A DNA stretch of 64,000 bases. Origin: Porites lutea (lineage: Eukaryota > Cnidaria > Anthozoa > Scleractinia > Poritidae). Positions 1 through 11,097 of this stretch are shown here, piece by piece. The stretch covers positions 18,338,281 through 18,402,280 of the forward strand of contig NC_133204.1 of the NCBI RefSeq assembly GCF_958299795.1, read 5' to 3'. Numbering within the stretch: position 1 is the first letter of the stretch; every line of letters begins with the position of its first letter. The notes under the pieces are model-generated. The model did not search any database, was not told the origin of the DNA, and saw only the letters and a program-made list of their open reading frames with translations. The translations under genes and the position numbers were made by a program.

Positions 1-9
1 CCATCATAC

Positions 10-177
10 CAAACATTCTCTTCTTCTTGGCAACACAGCCCCTCCACGAGCTTGCCCAGATACTCCAGATAAGCCTCTTTCTTCGGAATATCAACAAGCG
101 ATTTCTTTCTTCGGCCAAAACAGGGACAGCAGTAGCAAGGTTGGAATTCCCAACACAGACTTGACAATTGCTGTCAT
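10..177 (-). pseudogene. CCCPCF family copy 1, first coding exon (frameshifted)
   Basis: This is the first coding exon of a small unrecognised gene seen five times in the window. It starts at an ATG (175-177), gives MTAIVKSVLGIPT, and ends at a conserved splice donor (GTATGA, just below position 10). Against copy 4 (23498-23670) it has one extra base next to the cysteine-codon run, which throws the rest out of frame and brings an early stop, and a later 9-base insertion. The remaining exons would lie left of the window. I read it as a decayed paralogue; the conserved donor and nearly intact DNA suggest recent decay. Function unknown. Confidence 0.5.
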
Positions 178-561
178 TTTACCTTGACTGGCATCAAAAG
201 ATCGAGTGCGTGAGCTGTGATGAAATTCAGTAAATAAATACCATTTGTGTAGGTGTAAAGATGTTTATGTAAGACCCCTTAAAGTTTACCAACCGCAATG
301 CCAAAGTAATTAAACGCATGGCCGCGATTATTCCCGAATAGAAAATATGTCGCAAAAGATAAAGGCACGAAAAGAAATAATAATATGACGGTTGTTCATT
401 TTTAATCTAAATTTTAGGATATGAGTCGGAGGTGATGCGCTTAACACGGAATTCTGGGTATTATATTTGTGTTTGGCACGTCGGAACGCGGGCTGATAAA
501 ATGGCTGGAAATCGATTTTAAATACAAAGAGTGACTTGTGAGGGGTATTAAAAACCGTAGA
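178..561. other. 5' flank of CCCPCF copy 1
   Basis: This stretch is homologous to the upstream flanks of copies 3 (17531-17940) and 4 (23671-24580). It holds the shared block around CTTTACAC and the AT-rich sequence beyond it. Short open frames here are not conserved in all copies. It probably contains the promoter and 5' UTR of the small gene; no specific regulatory motif was identified. Confidence 0.35.
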
Positions 562-1650
562 AAACTTTACACGATTACATCTTATAAACTATGAGATTTA
601 TTCCTTTATTTTGGGGATATTTATAACACATGGGTCCTTGCAAGTCCGCAAAAAGCTTTAGAACCTTGTAAATGCGCGCGATTTCGTTTATCAGCGTTTA
701 AGAATCCTTCTCACGAAAAGAGCATTTTCTTAAAAATTCGTAGTTTTTTTTCCTTCAAATTTTTTCAGGGCCACAACTGATTAACTAACTACCCGGATTC
801 TGAATCTCATGGTCACTGAAAAACTGTGACATTATCTTCTATAAGCCTAAACTTGAGTAAACATTGAAGATTTTTAGCGTTTTGGCTGAGTTTGTTCTTT
901 GGGAGTTTTCTATTGTTTCTAGTCTGTCTTGATGCCGCTTTCTTGTTCAGCACGCGTGCAATGACCGCGCTTGGCTGACTTCCGAATGCTCACCGAGATA
1001 TGATAATTTTGATACGGTGAGATAGGCATAGAGGTTTAATTCACGATTTTTAATCAATTCCCTTGCATTTTCTTTTTAGAGTTTTTAATTCTCGGCATGA
1101 AGTACACTCAGCTGGCTAAGGACGTTACGTGACGGGAATCCGTTCTATTTTCACACCGTACCAAAATTATCATATCTCGGTGAGCATTCGGAAGTCAGCT
1201 AAGCGCGGTCATTGCATGCCTGCTGGACAAGAATACTGTATCGTGACAGACTAGAAACAATAGAAACCTCCCAAAGCACAAACTCAGCCAAAACGCTAAA
1301 AATCTTCCATGTTTACTCAAGTTTGGGTTTATCGAAGATAATGTCACAGTTTTTCAATGACCATGAAATTCAGAATCCGGGTAGTTAGTTAATCAATTGT
1401 GGTCCTGAAAACATTTGAAGGAAAAAAAACCACGAATTTGAAGAAAATGCTTTTTTCGTGAGAAGGACTCTTAAACGCTGACAAACGTAATAGCTAAAAC
1501 TATAATTTCTATATGTTTGCATTACTCGAAATAGCGCGCATTTACAAGGCACTAAAGCTTTTTGTTGACTTGCAAGGACCCATCTGTTATAAATATCCCC
1601 AAAAAAAGGGACAAATCACAAAGTTTATTAGATATAATCGTGTAAAGTTT
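562..1650. repeat. Long inverted-repeat element (arms about 460-490 bp)
   Basis: Bases 562-1020 are the reverse complement of about 1158-1650 with scattered differences. Both outer ends read AAACTTTACACGATTA, and the inner ends meet near CACCGAGATATGATAATTTTG. The spacer is about 140 bp. The homologous place in copy 3 (about 17,915) lacks it, so it inserted after the units split. It looks like a non-autonomous DNA transposon with long terminal inverted repeats, or the core of one, because unrelated sequence of unknown origin follows to about 1900. No transposase is visible. Confidence 0.6.
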
Positions 1651-2099
1651 GCTTATCATTTTCATATGAATTATGACCTAAATTTGCAAACCGCTGAATT
1701 TCTCGTATTGGGTCTTTGCGATTTTGGTGAAACTCTGTTCAACGCAGGGCACTAAAGCGCACTATATGTAGCCGAGAGATTTTCACGAAAAAATGCCGGC
1801 AACAGCAGAATTTCGACTCAGACCAAAAGAGGCGTGGCAATAACCACGTGACATTTACTCCGATTGCCAAAAATTTTATGCTATATTGTAGATTGATCTA
1901 TATATTATCCATTCTACATGTTGGACTTACGATCAAAGTAAAGGTGGGGGATACCAGAGAGCTTCAAAGTAGGATGGTACCCCCACAAAATAACTGGGTC
2001 TAGTCACCTTAACGTTTTGAGTGTTGTTTTCCAACAATGCATGTACGTAACGCCGAGATTTCAGATTAAAAATAAAATATAACAATAGAAAAGCTTCCG

Positions 2100-2171
2100 A
2101 GGTCCCACCGAGATTTGAACTCGGATCGCTGGATTCAAAGTCCAGAGTGCTAACCATTACACCATGGGACC
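2100..2171 (-). tRNA. tRNA-Gln(TTG)
   Basis: A 72-nt cloverleaf on the minus strand. The acceptor GGTCCCA pairs with TGGGACC, the anticodon loop is CTTTGAA (anticodon TTG), the B box is GTTCAAATC, and the discriminator is T as is usual for eukaryotic tRNA-Gln. All stems pair. A T run (complement of 2089-2092) lies 8 nt downstream and would stop Pol III. There is no intron. Confidence 0.97.
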
Positions 2172-2607
2172 TTACGCTCGCAAACAAAGATCAAAGAAAT
2201 CTCCAGCCCTAGAATAACGCAGCGTCGTATAACTCAACCCAGTGAACATACTACAAACAGTTTAAAAAGGAAAAGAAATATATGTTCTAACAAGTCTTTG
2301 CAAGTCCAACTGAACATTTACAATTTTTGCCCCGTTCTGAAATGTCACTTTTGCCTTTTGGTTTTTTTTTTGTGTGTCTGGCTTATACATTATCCTTTGC
2401 GATTCAGATAACCCTGGTTTCCCCAAGTATCTTCGACTCGCTTAGAGGTGTAAATTACACATTTAGTCTCACTTAGGGTGGTGGGGAAGAACAGCTATTT
2501 TTTCCCTAACAGGTATTACTTATAGAAGTCTGTAAAGAAAGAGATAAAGACCATTCAACTTCAACACCTTTCTCGCAATATAAATCTATTTATAGCTATT
2601 TGATTGT

Positions 2608-2962
2608 CCCGGGGATAGACTTGCTACAAGTCAACCTCTCATAAGTTCTTAAATGTGAGCGAAGCGAGCTTCAAGTCATGAGGTCGTGCAGCGACCAAGG
2701 GAGCGACGAAGTCTCGTGGTCGACTTGTTTCGCCTGAATGGATTTGAATCATATTAGAAATTCACGCGGGAAAAAAAGATTGACATACGATATGTCGGGA
2801 ACCACGTGAAATACACTCACTGTCCTATTGGTGAATTGTCATAAAGTCACCGGTAGAATTTTCGACAGGTGAATTTCGCGCCAAACAGGTAAGAAAAGTC
2901 TTTTAAAATGGCATAACCAACCAGAAAAAAAATAAAAGACTTTTAGAAAATCTATCCCGGGG
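2608..2962. mobile_element. MITE-like element with CCCGGGGATAGA ends
   Basis: The ends are CCCGGGGATAGA and, inverted, TCTATCCCGGGG, flanked by ATTGT on both sides. It has about 355 bp and no coding capacity. The same element sits at 18913-19268 in the third unit, so it predates that duplication; in the second unit (about 7620) only the left end survives. Confidence 0.5.
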
Positions 2963-3114
2963 ATTGTCATATGAAAAATCTTCTTTAGCGGCGAAATAAA
3001 GCCTAAGCAACAATCAGATTGTCTCCTTTAGGGTTTTAATACGAGTGTTCGAACGAACTTTTTAGATAACTTCGAGGCCGTCCTCGCACGCATAGAAAAA
3101 ACAAAATAGGTTTC

Positions 3115-3186
3115 AGGCCCCACCGAGATTTGAACTCGGATCGCTGGATTCAGAGTCCAGAGTGCTAACCATTACACCATGGGACC
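3115..3186 (-). tRNA. tRNA-Gln(CTG)
   Basis: A 72-nt tRNA with anticodon loop CTCTGAA (CTG). The only departure from the family is a T3-G70 wobble in the acceptor stem. The B box is intact and a T run (3103-3106 on the complement) follows. It is probably functional. Confidence 0.93.
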
Positions 3187-3394
3187 TTACTCATTTAGCG
3201 TTAAAGAAAATTACCAAGTTGAACGTCTTATCGCTACCGACTTCTGTACAGCAGATTTAGATCTAAGGTCGGGATCTACCGATGTTTATAAAGATTTCGT
3301 TCAAAACATTGAATGAAAACTTATCAAAAATGAGAAACAGGCATTAATTTCTTCAATTCAACGGCACCTCCTCTTCTCTACATATTATTTAGTG

Positions 3395-4230
3395 GGGTGT
3401 TCTTTAATACTCGATCTTAGGGCCTTGCCTTTTTCTGTGATATCTCAAAGATTCTAGATTTAATTCTTTTTTATTTGCTAATGATATTAACATATTATTT
3501 TCTCATAATAAAGTTATCTTGCTTGAAAAGACCTTGGATGAGGAACCTTTGAAACTGACATCTTGGTGCCAGGTCAATAAGTTATCAATAAATTATTCAC
3601 AATCCAAATCTATGGTTCTCAATCTCAGGCAGAAAAGGTAAAACCTTAATATTAAGCTAGAAATAAGTAATTGTGCCATTGAGCAAGTAAAGGATACCAT
3701 ATTTTTGGAAGTGATCCTTGATGAGAACCTCACATGGAAACATCATATCGCTAATGTTGCAAGGAAAATTTCTAAATCAATTGGAATAATATATAAGACA
3801 AGCTTTCGTCTTCCTTATACTTCTTTACGTACTCTTTACTATACCTTAGTTTATCTTTATCTTGTATGTTGTGTTTCAGTATGAGCATCGACTCATTCCT
3901 ACAAACGTGAAACGTATTCTTATACTTCAGAAAAAAATCTATTCGAATTATTTCCAAGAAACCATTTGATGCTCAACACAGTGATCCTATATTAGAATAT
4001 CTGCACCTACTGAAGTTCCATGATATATATTTGTTTTAAGTTGGAAATTTTAATTATTTTTATGGTAAATAAAATTATTCCTTAATTCCAGTACTTTCTC
4101 CTTAAATTTCCTGCACGAACAAATATTAGACAAGGTCTCAAAGTTTTCAATTCGCCAAATCGCAATATACAAAGTGCTGCGACTTCCTCCCTTTTTAACT
4201 CTACGTTGAAAGCATTTCTCCTTAGCTGAA
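3395..4230 (+). mobile_element. Non-LTR retrotransposon (CR1/Jockey-like) RT fragment, unit I
   Basis: Broken reading frames resemble the second half of a LINE reverse transcriptase: LILGP, then IFLEVILDENLTWKHHIANV and ARKISKSIGIIYK, ending in a stretch like FNSRLKAFLLS. The order and wording match the C-terminal RT and thumb region of CR1/Jockey-superfamily elements. It is 5' truncated with several frame breaks. The same fragment lies at the same place in units II and III, between Gln(CTG) and Gly, so it inserted before the unit duplicated. Confidence 0.7.
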
Positions 4231-4318
4231 TCTCCACTTGTAAATATTATTCATTACTTGCTACTTTTCCGTCCGTTGAGTGAACAAGAAAGTAAAAAGG
4301 AAAGGTCACAAAAAGCGA

Positions 4319-4390
4319 TGCGTCGGCCGGGAATCGAACCCGGGTCAACTGCTTGGAAGGCAGCTATGCTCACCACTATACCACCGACGC
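4319..4390 (-). tRNA. tRNA-Gly(TCC)
   Basis: A 72-nt cloverleaf. The acceptor GCGTCGG pairs with CCGACGC, the discriminator is A, the anticodon stem-loop is GCTGC-CTTCCAA-GCAGT (anticodon TCC), and the B box is GGTTCGATTCC. A T5 run (complement of 4310-4314) follows. It is probably functional. Confidence 0.97.
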
Positions 4391-4399
4391 CTATGTTGA

Positions 4400-5431
4400 G
4401 TTAACAGTGTAAAACTGATTACATCGGGCCAGTCAGTGATGAAGCGACGCAAAAAATTTCAACACAATGGATACAATCGACTTAAGTTTGTCATAGTCTA
4501 CACTTTCTGTTTTGTTAAACATACTGCTGAACATAGCTTTTGCCTTCTCTTATAAAAGAAAAGCTAGATAATCAGAACACAGGCGAATCCAGACCGTTTT
4601 GTCAAGGGATGTCCTGCCACCTTATGCGCTCTCTACCCTTCCACGACGCTAGTCTCCAATCTGCAAATGTGAACTTTTCCTTAAAATATCTTAAAAATCT
4701 AACATGGCTGACAAAGAATGATGAAAATGGAGAAAAAGACGTGGAAATTATCGTCTTCTAGACTGCCAGCCACTGAGAAACGGGGTTATAGTATTAAAGT
4801 CGACATGTCAGATCATTCGGAGTTTTGTGCCTCGGGATCAAGACGTCGTCTACGGTCATAACTGTGCCAGGAAGTTTTATTGCTTTTGGAGGGATCAAAT
4901 CGGAAAACTTAACAAGCTTTTCTTGGACAAGCAAACAGTTTGTGGATCAGTAAAACGTTCAAAAAGAAGGTGGGACACTGTAGAAAAACCCTAGCTTCCA
5001 AGTTTCATGGGACTCCGCTCTTAATGAAGATTCGTCGTTCGGCTTAAATTGGGTTCATCCCTCCATCCTCCTCTCTGCCCCCGGCTATATTGCAGCAATA
5101 AAGGACTCGTTCCCAGCGGCATTTTGCCCCCCCCCCCCCTCCCCCTCCCCGAACACATAGTACAGATACGCTTGGTTTTCCCAGCTTAGAACGATACAAG
5201 AGGTGATGAAGGATGAAAAAAAAAACTTACAATAACTCACCCACCGAAATTGGGCCATTCACTCTCTCTTACTCAGTATAGTTTTGACATGTAAGAACTC
5301 TCACTGTAACTAAAAGTAAGATAGTTTACAGTATTTTGAGCTTTCAGAATCTTTATCAAGGTTATACAGATTAAGTTCACGCGTTAATCATTTTGCTATT
5401 AAGGTAATAATTTATGCAAAAAACTAAATAT
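4400..5431. other. Unit-I spacer between tRNA-Gly and the small gene's 3' part
   Basis: Homologous to 9820-11280 and 20725-22430. Open frames in the three copies (for example 10148-10402 and 20999-21289) share words such as SSRL-T-EKRG and CASGSST, but stops and frameshifts differ. I cannot assign them to a family, and they may be old transposon coding remnants. A C run lies at about 5126-5150. The region at 5340-5375 matches the third exon of the CCCPCF gene but has lost its splice acceptor. Confidence 0.35.
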
Positions 5432-6168
5432 ATAACAATTATTCACCGAAGTGGAGGTGGCTAGTATTGGAATTTACCGAGGCCGCGAAGCGTCGAGGTA
5501 ACTATCCAATACAAGCCACCGACACTGAGGTGAATAATTGTTTCAGTATATACTAAAACAGTGAGATAATTGAGCACAAAATGATGATTTTTAACTCATT
5601 TACTATTGCCAACGATTACAATTTTGGCGCGCGATGACCGAACGGCCACGGTCGTCGCTTTTTCTTAGCGACAAATAAACTTTTGAAGGCGTTTGTTTAG
5701 CTCTTGCGGGGAAGTTTCTTCAAAAGGAATTGTGAATTCTGTTTGTATTTAAAATAATTCAGTAAGAAAGATTATTAAATTTAGTTTTAAGCTTATTTAT
5801 GAACAAGTCAACTAAATAAAGTAACGCAAGACTTAAGCTTAATTTGCATTTGTAAACAAAAAACTTTTTCACCGTTTTTTATCGATAACTATTCAAGTCA
5901 AAAAGACAAAGCTTTATCTGTTAAAACTTCCAAACTGAACTTCGCCACCTTCTTCATGTATTTCGGAAATAGCTTGCTTGATTAGTTGTGAAATTTCTTA
6001 GTTTGTTACGGCAGCAAACCGGGAAAGCATTTTCTCGCAACCTACGCGAGTTTGGCGTCGCTCGCTCGGAGGAACTGGAGGTGAATCAGTGAATAGTGCA
6101 GGATATTCACTGATTGAGTAGCCAATCAGAGCGCGCGAAAAACACTATCCACTGTTTTAGTATATACT
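5432..6168. mobile_element. DNA transposon insertion with nested foldback, unit I only
   Basis: Units II (11300) and III (22460) lack this block, which gives an empty site. Inside, 5438-5543 is an imperfect hairpin with arms ACAATTATTCACC and GGTGAATAATTGT, and TTTAGTATATACTAAA-type sequence bounds the rest (about 5546-5565 and 6145-6168, inverted with CAGTG(G) next to it). No transposase frame is visible. Probably two non-autonomous elements side by side or nested. Confidence 0.5.
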
Positions 6169-6323
6169 AAACATGAATATACCGGGAGTATTAAAAAAAA
6201 AATTACCTGTGCAAGTATTGAGCAATTGACCAACAATCTAAAAATGACCTAAAATATGTGTTTTCAGTCCTCTCTTAAAACTAGTTACAGATAAACACAG
6301 TGAGTTTAAATCCTAGAAAAAAC

Positions 6324-6380
6324 CTTGTTTTATCAGTTACTACCTTCTTGTTCTCGCAGTCTTTCTGTGATCCATTTTGA
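6324..6380 (-). pseudogene. CCCPCF family copy 2, second exon only
   Basis: A 57-nt exon between a good acceptor (CTTTCTTCAG) and donor (GTTTTT). In the family frame it reads QNGSQKDCENKKVVTDKT, one or two residues from copies 3 and 4. Its first exon is missing: between about 6525 and 6610 the sequence jumps from intron 1 to the flank that lies beyond exon 1 in other units. It is therefore a gene remnant left by a deletion. Confidence 0.5.
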
Positions 6381-6681
6381 CTGAAGAAAGAGACGAACAT
6401 CCTTTAAAAGGACAACTTATACCCGGCTTTTAAAGTAATTCTTGAAAAAGGCTCCATTAATGCTCTTATCGATCGATTCATTTAACATGAATTCTCAATC
6501 TAAAACTAAACTGAGATAACATTTTAATGAGTAATACATGTGGTATAATGGGTTTTACCATAAAGATCAATTTCTTTAAATATAAGAGATTCAAAGATGG
6601 ATGGTGTCGCTACAGAATTATTGTATCGAGCCACCTTACGGTTTTCCATGCTGTTTTGACCAAAAGAGATGATTTCAATTT

Positions 6682-6851
6682 CAGTTGTGGATCTAGGGGA
6701 GGGATCCTGGGGGCCTGGGTCCCCCCTTATTTTTAGACCAAACTGAGGCCCGATGGGCCGAAAAAAATATTTTTTTAGAGACCGCCCCCCCTCCCTTTAT
6801 GGTCTGAATGGCTGGTCTCCCCCCTTCTCTGAAGGTCTGGATCAGCCACTG
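6682..6851. mobile_element. hAT-like MITE
   Basis: About 170 bp with ends CAGTTGTGGATCTAG and, inverted, CAGTGGCTGATCCAG, rich in C and G runs. CAGTGGC-GATCCAG ends are typical of hAT-type MITEs. AATTT occurs on both sides, and the homologous site at 18255 in unit III is empty. Confidence 0.55.
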
Positions 6852-6904
6852 AATTTATTCTACTACTTAACGTTTTGAGTCTTGTTTTCCAACAATGCAT
6901 GTAG

Positions 6905-7380
6905 GTTTCCTATTCATATTCACGACTAAGAGACGGGAATGGGTGTGCAGCTCGAACTATGGAGCCTGAGTGTTTAATGCCGTCCAAATAACATACAAAG
7001 TTCAACATCATAACTAAAGAATGGTATACAAATATCCCTAAATAAAGTCACTCAGGCTAAACTATTCACGTGCGCCGCCTGATACGAAAACCCAAAAACC
7101 CAATGGGAAAAAATTGGGAACGTATTCCCCAACCGATGCGGTCGCACAACCTCTGGGGGTTAAAGGTAAAAAATCAATCGATAGATGAATAAAGTAAGAT
7201 ATAAAAATAAAAGTTGACAGTTCGAGAGCTGAGATGAATACATTACAACTGTCAAAACCTTGTATACCTAATAACAATAGAGTCAATTAACGCCATGGCG
7301 GCTCAAGTGTGTTCATACCAATAGGAAAGTATTTACATTCTCTGTCACTGCCACTGCGATTAGCTCCGCCGAATTTAAAT
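6905..7380. other. Unit-II-specific insertion, origin unknown
   Basis: Unit III continues without a break from CAACAATGCA to CATAACGCC, while unit II carries about 475 extra bases here. No inverted ends, coding frame or known repeat was recognised. Just beyond it (about 7418) the unit has also lost roughly 380 bp that in unit III contains tRNA-Gln(TTG). Confidence 0.4.
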
Positions 7381-7765
7381 ACATAACGCCGAAGGTTTCA
7401 GATTAAAAATAAAATATGGAGGTTGGGGTCTTTTTTTATATGACAGTGACGGGGTGCTCAGCTTCGACTCGCTTAGGGGCGTAAATTGCATATTTAGTCT
7501 CACTCACTCTCATTTCCCTAACAGGTATTACTTATGGAAGTGTGTAAAGAAAAAGATAAAGGCCATTCAACTTCAACACCTTTCTCGCAACATAAATCAC
7601 TTTATAGCTATTTGATTGCCCCGGGGATAGACTTGCTACCAGTCTCCTTTAGGGTTTAAATACTAGTGTTCGAACGAGAATTCCCGTCCCTTTTCACCCT
7701 CAGGCCTGTTTAGATAACTTCGAGGACCTCGCCTCGCACGCATAGAAAAAAAGAAAATAGGTTTC

Positions 7766-7837
7766 AGGTCCCACCGAGATTTGAACTCGGATCGCTGGAT
7801 TCAGAGTCCAGAGTGCTAACCATTACACCATGGGACC
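7766..7837 (-). tRNA. tRNA-Gln(CTG)
   Basis: A canonical 72-nt copy with fully paired stems, anticodon CTG, discriminator T and a downstream T run (7754-7757 on the complement). It is the unit-II counterpart of 3115-3186 and 19433-19504. Confidence 0.97.
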
Positions 7838-8034
7838 TTACTCATTTAGCGTTAAAGAAAATTACCAAGTTGAACGTCTTATCGCTACCGGCTTCTGCAT
7901 AGCATATGTAGATCCGAGATCAGATCGGAGTCTACCGATGTTTATAAAGATTTCGTACAAAACACCGAATGAAAACTTGCAAAAAATGTGTAACAGGCAT
8001 TAATTTCTTCAATTCAACAATACCTCCTCTTCTC

Positions 8035-8724
8035 TACATATAATAAAGTAGGGTGTTCCTTAATGCTCGATCTTATGGCCCTGACTTTTTCTCTGATGTC
8101 TCAAAGATTTTAGATTAAATTCTTTTTTATTTGCTGATGATACAAACATATTCATTTCTCCTGATGAAGTATTCTCGCGTGAAAAGACCTCGGATCACAT
8201 CTTAGTGCCAGGCCAATAAGTTATCAATAAATTTTTCACGATCCAAATTATGGTTTTCAATCCCAGGCAGAAAAGGTGAAAACTTGATATTAGGCTAGAA
8301 ATAAGTAATTGTGACATTGAGCGAGTAAGGGATACCATATTTTTGGGAGTGATCCTTGATGAGAACCTCACATGGAAACATGATATCGCTAATGTTGCAA
8401 GGAAAATTTCTAAATCAATTGGAACAATATATAACGGTCAAGCTTTTGTCTTCCTGATACTTCTTTACGTTCGCTTTACTATACCTTAGTTTATCTTTAT
8501 CTTGTATGTTGTGTTTCAGAATGGGTATCGACTCATTCCCACAAACGTGAAATGTATTGTTATACTTCACAAAAAATCTATTCGAATTATCTCCAAGAAA
8601 CCATTTGATGCTCAACACACTGATCCTATATTAGGAGTAATAGGGACATAACAATATTGAAGTTCCATGATATATATTTGTTTCAAGTTGGAAATGCTGT
8701 TCATTTTTATGGCAAATCAATCTT
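8035..8724 (+). mobile_element. CR1/Jockey-like LINE fragment, unit II, left part
   Basis: The same RT fragment as 3395-4230. Readable pieces include FLGVILDENLTWKHDIANVA. It is interrupted after about 8724 by an L1-like insertion and resumes at about 9586-9660 with the last codons of the LINE. Confidence 0.65.
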
Positions 8725-9580
8725 AATGACAAAAAAACAGAAGCCTTTTGGATTGGGGCAAATTGTAACAAAGATGAAATATCAATTGTCGGAAGAAACT
8801 TTAAATGGCCGAAGTGTAAAGTTAAAGCTTTAGGTGTCTGGTTTTCAAATGATCCGGAAGCAACTGCAACTTTAAATTATAATGAAAAACTAGATAAGGT
8901 CCGGAATGTTTTGAGCTGCTGGAAATACCGTAGACTTACCCTAGTTGGAAAGATAACGGTCCTAAAAAGTCTGGTTGCCTCTTAGCTCGTTTATGGATTA
9001 GCAGAAGAAGGGAAACCTCGCCAAAGATAGCAGGCTTCCTGCAATACCTCAAATCATTCTACCACATAGAGACCACTGCAGGTTCCTTTTTACCAAAAAA
9101 ATGGGAAAATGTGAGCTCCTTATTTCAGTAAGCCTTTGATTTTTTATACATTTGTATATCTCGATCCTCTGCTCATTTTCTCCAGCATTAACCTGGTGTA
9201 TCTTTTGCTTCACAATCGCTGCCTCTTTAAGACACTTAAGATATAAGTGCGTTTACCGTGAATGTTTGGTTTTGCAAATGTTGGTTTTGAAATACAATTA
9301 CTAATTAGAACTGCTTGTAAATAGTGCATTGTAGTGTGAGTAGTGAGTAGGTAGTGTTGTAAGTACTGAGTATTGTAAAGTCTTTACATTGTAAACAGAG
9401 TAAGTACCTTAGTCTATTGTATTCTAAATATTGTATTGTAAGTAGTGTAAGTATCGTAGTGTTTGTAAGTATTTTTGGTTGTTGATTGTCGATTGAATAA
9501 ATGTTATTAAAGATAAAAATAAATAAATAAATAAATAAAATAAAAATAAACTGAAATAAAAGCTTAAAAATATATATATA
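8725..9580 (+). mobile_element. L1/Tx1-like LINE 3' fragment inserted in the older LINE
   Basis: An open stretch reads KWPKCKVKALGVWFSNDPEA and then RRLTLVGKITVLKSLVAS, wording typical of the RT C-terminal region of L1/Tx1-type elements. It stops at about 8984; the expected following residues are absent, so there is an internal deletion. The tail ends in repeated AAAT (about 9517-9545) and an AT tract, as expected for target-primed insertion. Units I and III lack it, so it is younger than the duplication. Confidence 0.65.
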
Positions 9581-9743
9581 TATATTAATACAAAGGGCTG
9601 CGACTTTCTCCCCTTTTAGATTGAATCTAGATTGAAAGCATTTATCCTTAGCTGAATTTCCACTTGTAAATATTATTCATTTCTTGCTACTTTTTGTCTG
9701 TTGAGTGAACAACAAAGTAAAAAGAGAAGATCAAAAAAATCAA

Positions 9744-9815
9744 TGCGTCGGCCGGGAATCGAACCCGGGTCAACTGCTTGGAAGGCAGCTATGCTCACCA
9801 CTATACCACCGACGC
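9744..9815 (-). tRNA. tRNA-Gly(TCC)
   Basis: A canonical 72-nt copy identical in all stems to 4319-4390, with a T7 run (complement of 9733-9739) just downstream. Confidence 0.97.
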
Positions 9816-10931
9816 CTGTGTTGAGGTACTTGCTTTGTAATACTGATTAAAGCGGGCCAGTCAGTTATCAAGCGACGCGAAAAGGTGTAACACAATGGAT
9901 ACAATTAATTTAAGTTTGCCATAGTCTACACTTTCTGTTTGGTTAAACATACTGCTGAACATCACTTTGCCGTCTTTTTCCTTGAGAATCGCTAGATAAT
10001 CGGAACAAGGCCGGATCCATACAGTTCTGTCAAGGGCTGTCACCTTATGTGCTTTCTACCCTTCCACGATGCTAGTCTCCAATCTGTCACTGTGAACCAT
10101 TCCTGAAAATGTTATAACAATCTAACATTTGTGACAAAAAAAAGAAAGTGGTGAAAAAGACATGGAAATTATATCTTATATCTTCCAGACTGTCAACCAC
10201 TGAGAAACGGGGCTGTAGTATTAAAGTCATGTCAGATCATTCGGAGTTTTGTGCCTCAGGATCAAGCACGTACGTTCAGACATCTCCGGTCATAACTGTG
10301 CCATGCAGTTTTATTGCCTTTGGAGGAAAAAAATCGGACAACGTTCGAAAAGGAAACAATTTGTGGATCAGTGTAAGGTTAAAAAGACTTGGGACACTGT
10401 AAAAAAACCCTAGCTTCCAAATTGTATTGGACTCCGCGCTCTTAATGACAATTTGTCGTTCGGCTTAAATTGGGGTAATCCCTCCGTCCGCCAGTCCTCT
10501 CCACCCCTGGCAATGTTGCACCCATGAAGGATTCGTTTCTAGCGGCATTTTGCTAATTTTTCGATATTGTTTAGAGTGGGAAAGGGGTGGTCGCTAGTTT
10601 TACTACTGATCCCAGGGGACCTCCTTTGTAGCACTTCCCCGAAACCATCGTTAGCCCCCCCTCCCCCCCAACACATAGTACAGATACAGCTTGGTTTTAC
10701 CAGTTTAGACGGTACAAGAAGTTATGAAGGATGAAATTTTCAAAAAATAACTTACTCGCGGAAATTGGGCCAGTCACTCTCTCCTTATTAGTTATGTACT
10801 CGCTATAGTTTTGAAAATTATTATATAAGAACTCTCACTGTGACGGAAAATTAGATAGTTTACGACATTTTGGGCTTTCAGAATCTTGATCAAGGTTATA
10901 CAGATTAAGTTTATCATCAACGTACCCCGTA

Positions 10932-11066
10932 TCAACTGCAAAATAGAAACATTTACAGAACATCCTAATTAAATTATCCCAGAACAATCTCAAGCATGCG
11001 CAGTGCTCTTGCTTGAAGGAAAGCTTACAGACTTGTCTACGTCTATATTAATATAAAAGCAATAGC

Positions 11067-11097
<31 letters not shown>

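Noticed and set aside
178-561. LLDLLMPVK block as a sure upstream coding exon
   Set aside because: It is kept in copies 1, 3 and 4 but is out of frame with exon 1, lacks a donor in copy 4, and is missing in copy 5.
1933-2187. 84-codon minus-strand frame and its twin at 18186-18443
   Set aside because: The shared words are a translation of the tRNA-Gln gene itself (GVMVSTLDFESSDPSSNLGG); not a protein gene.
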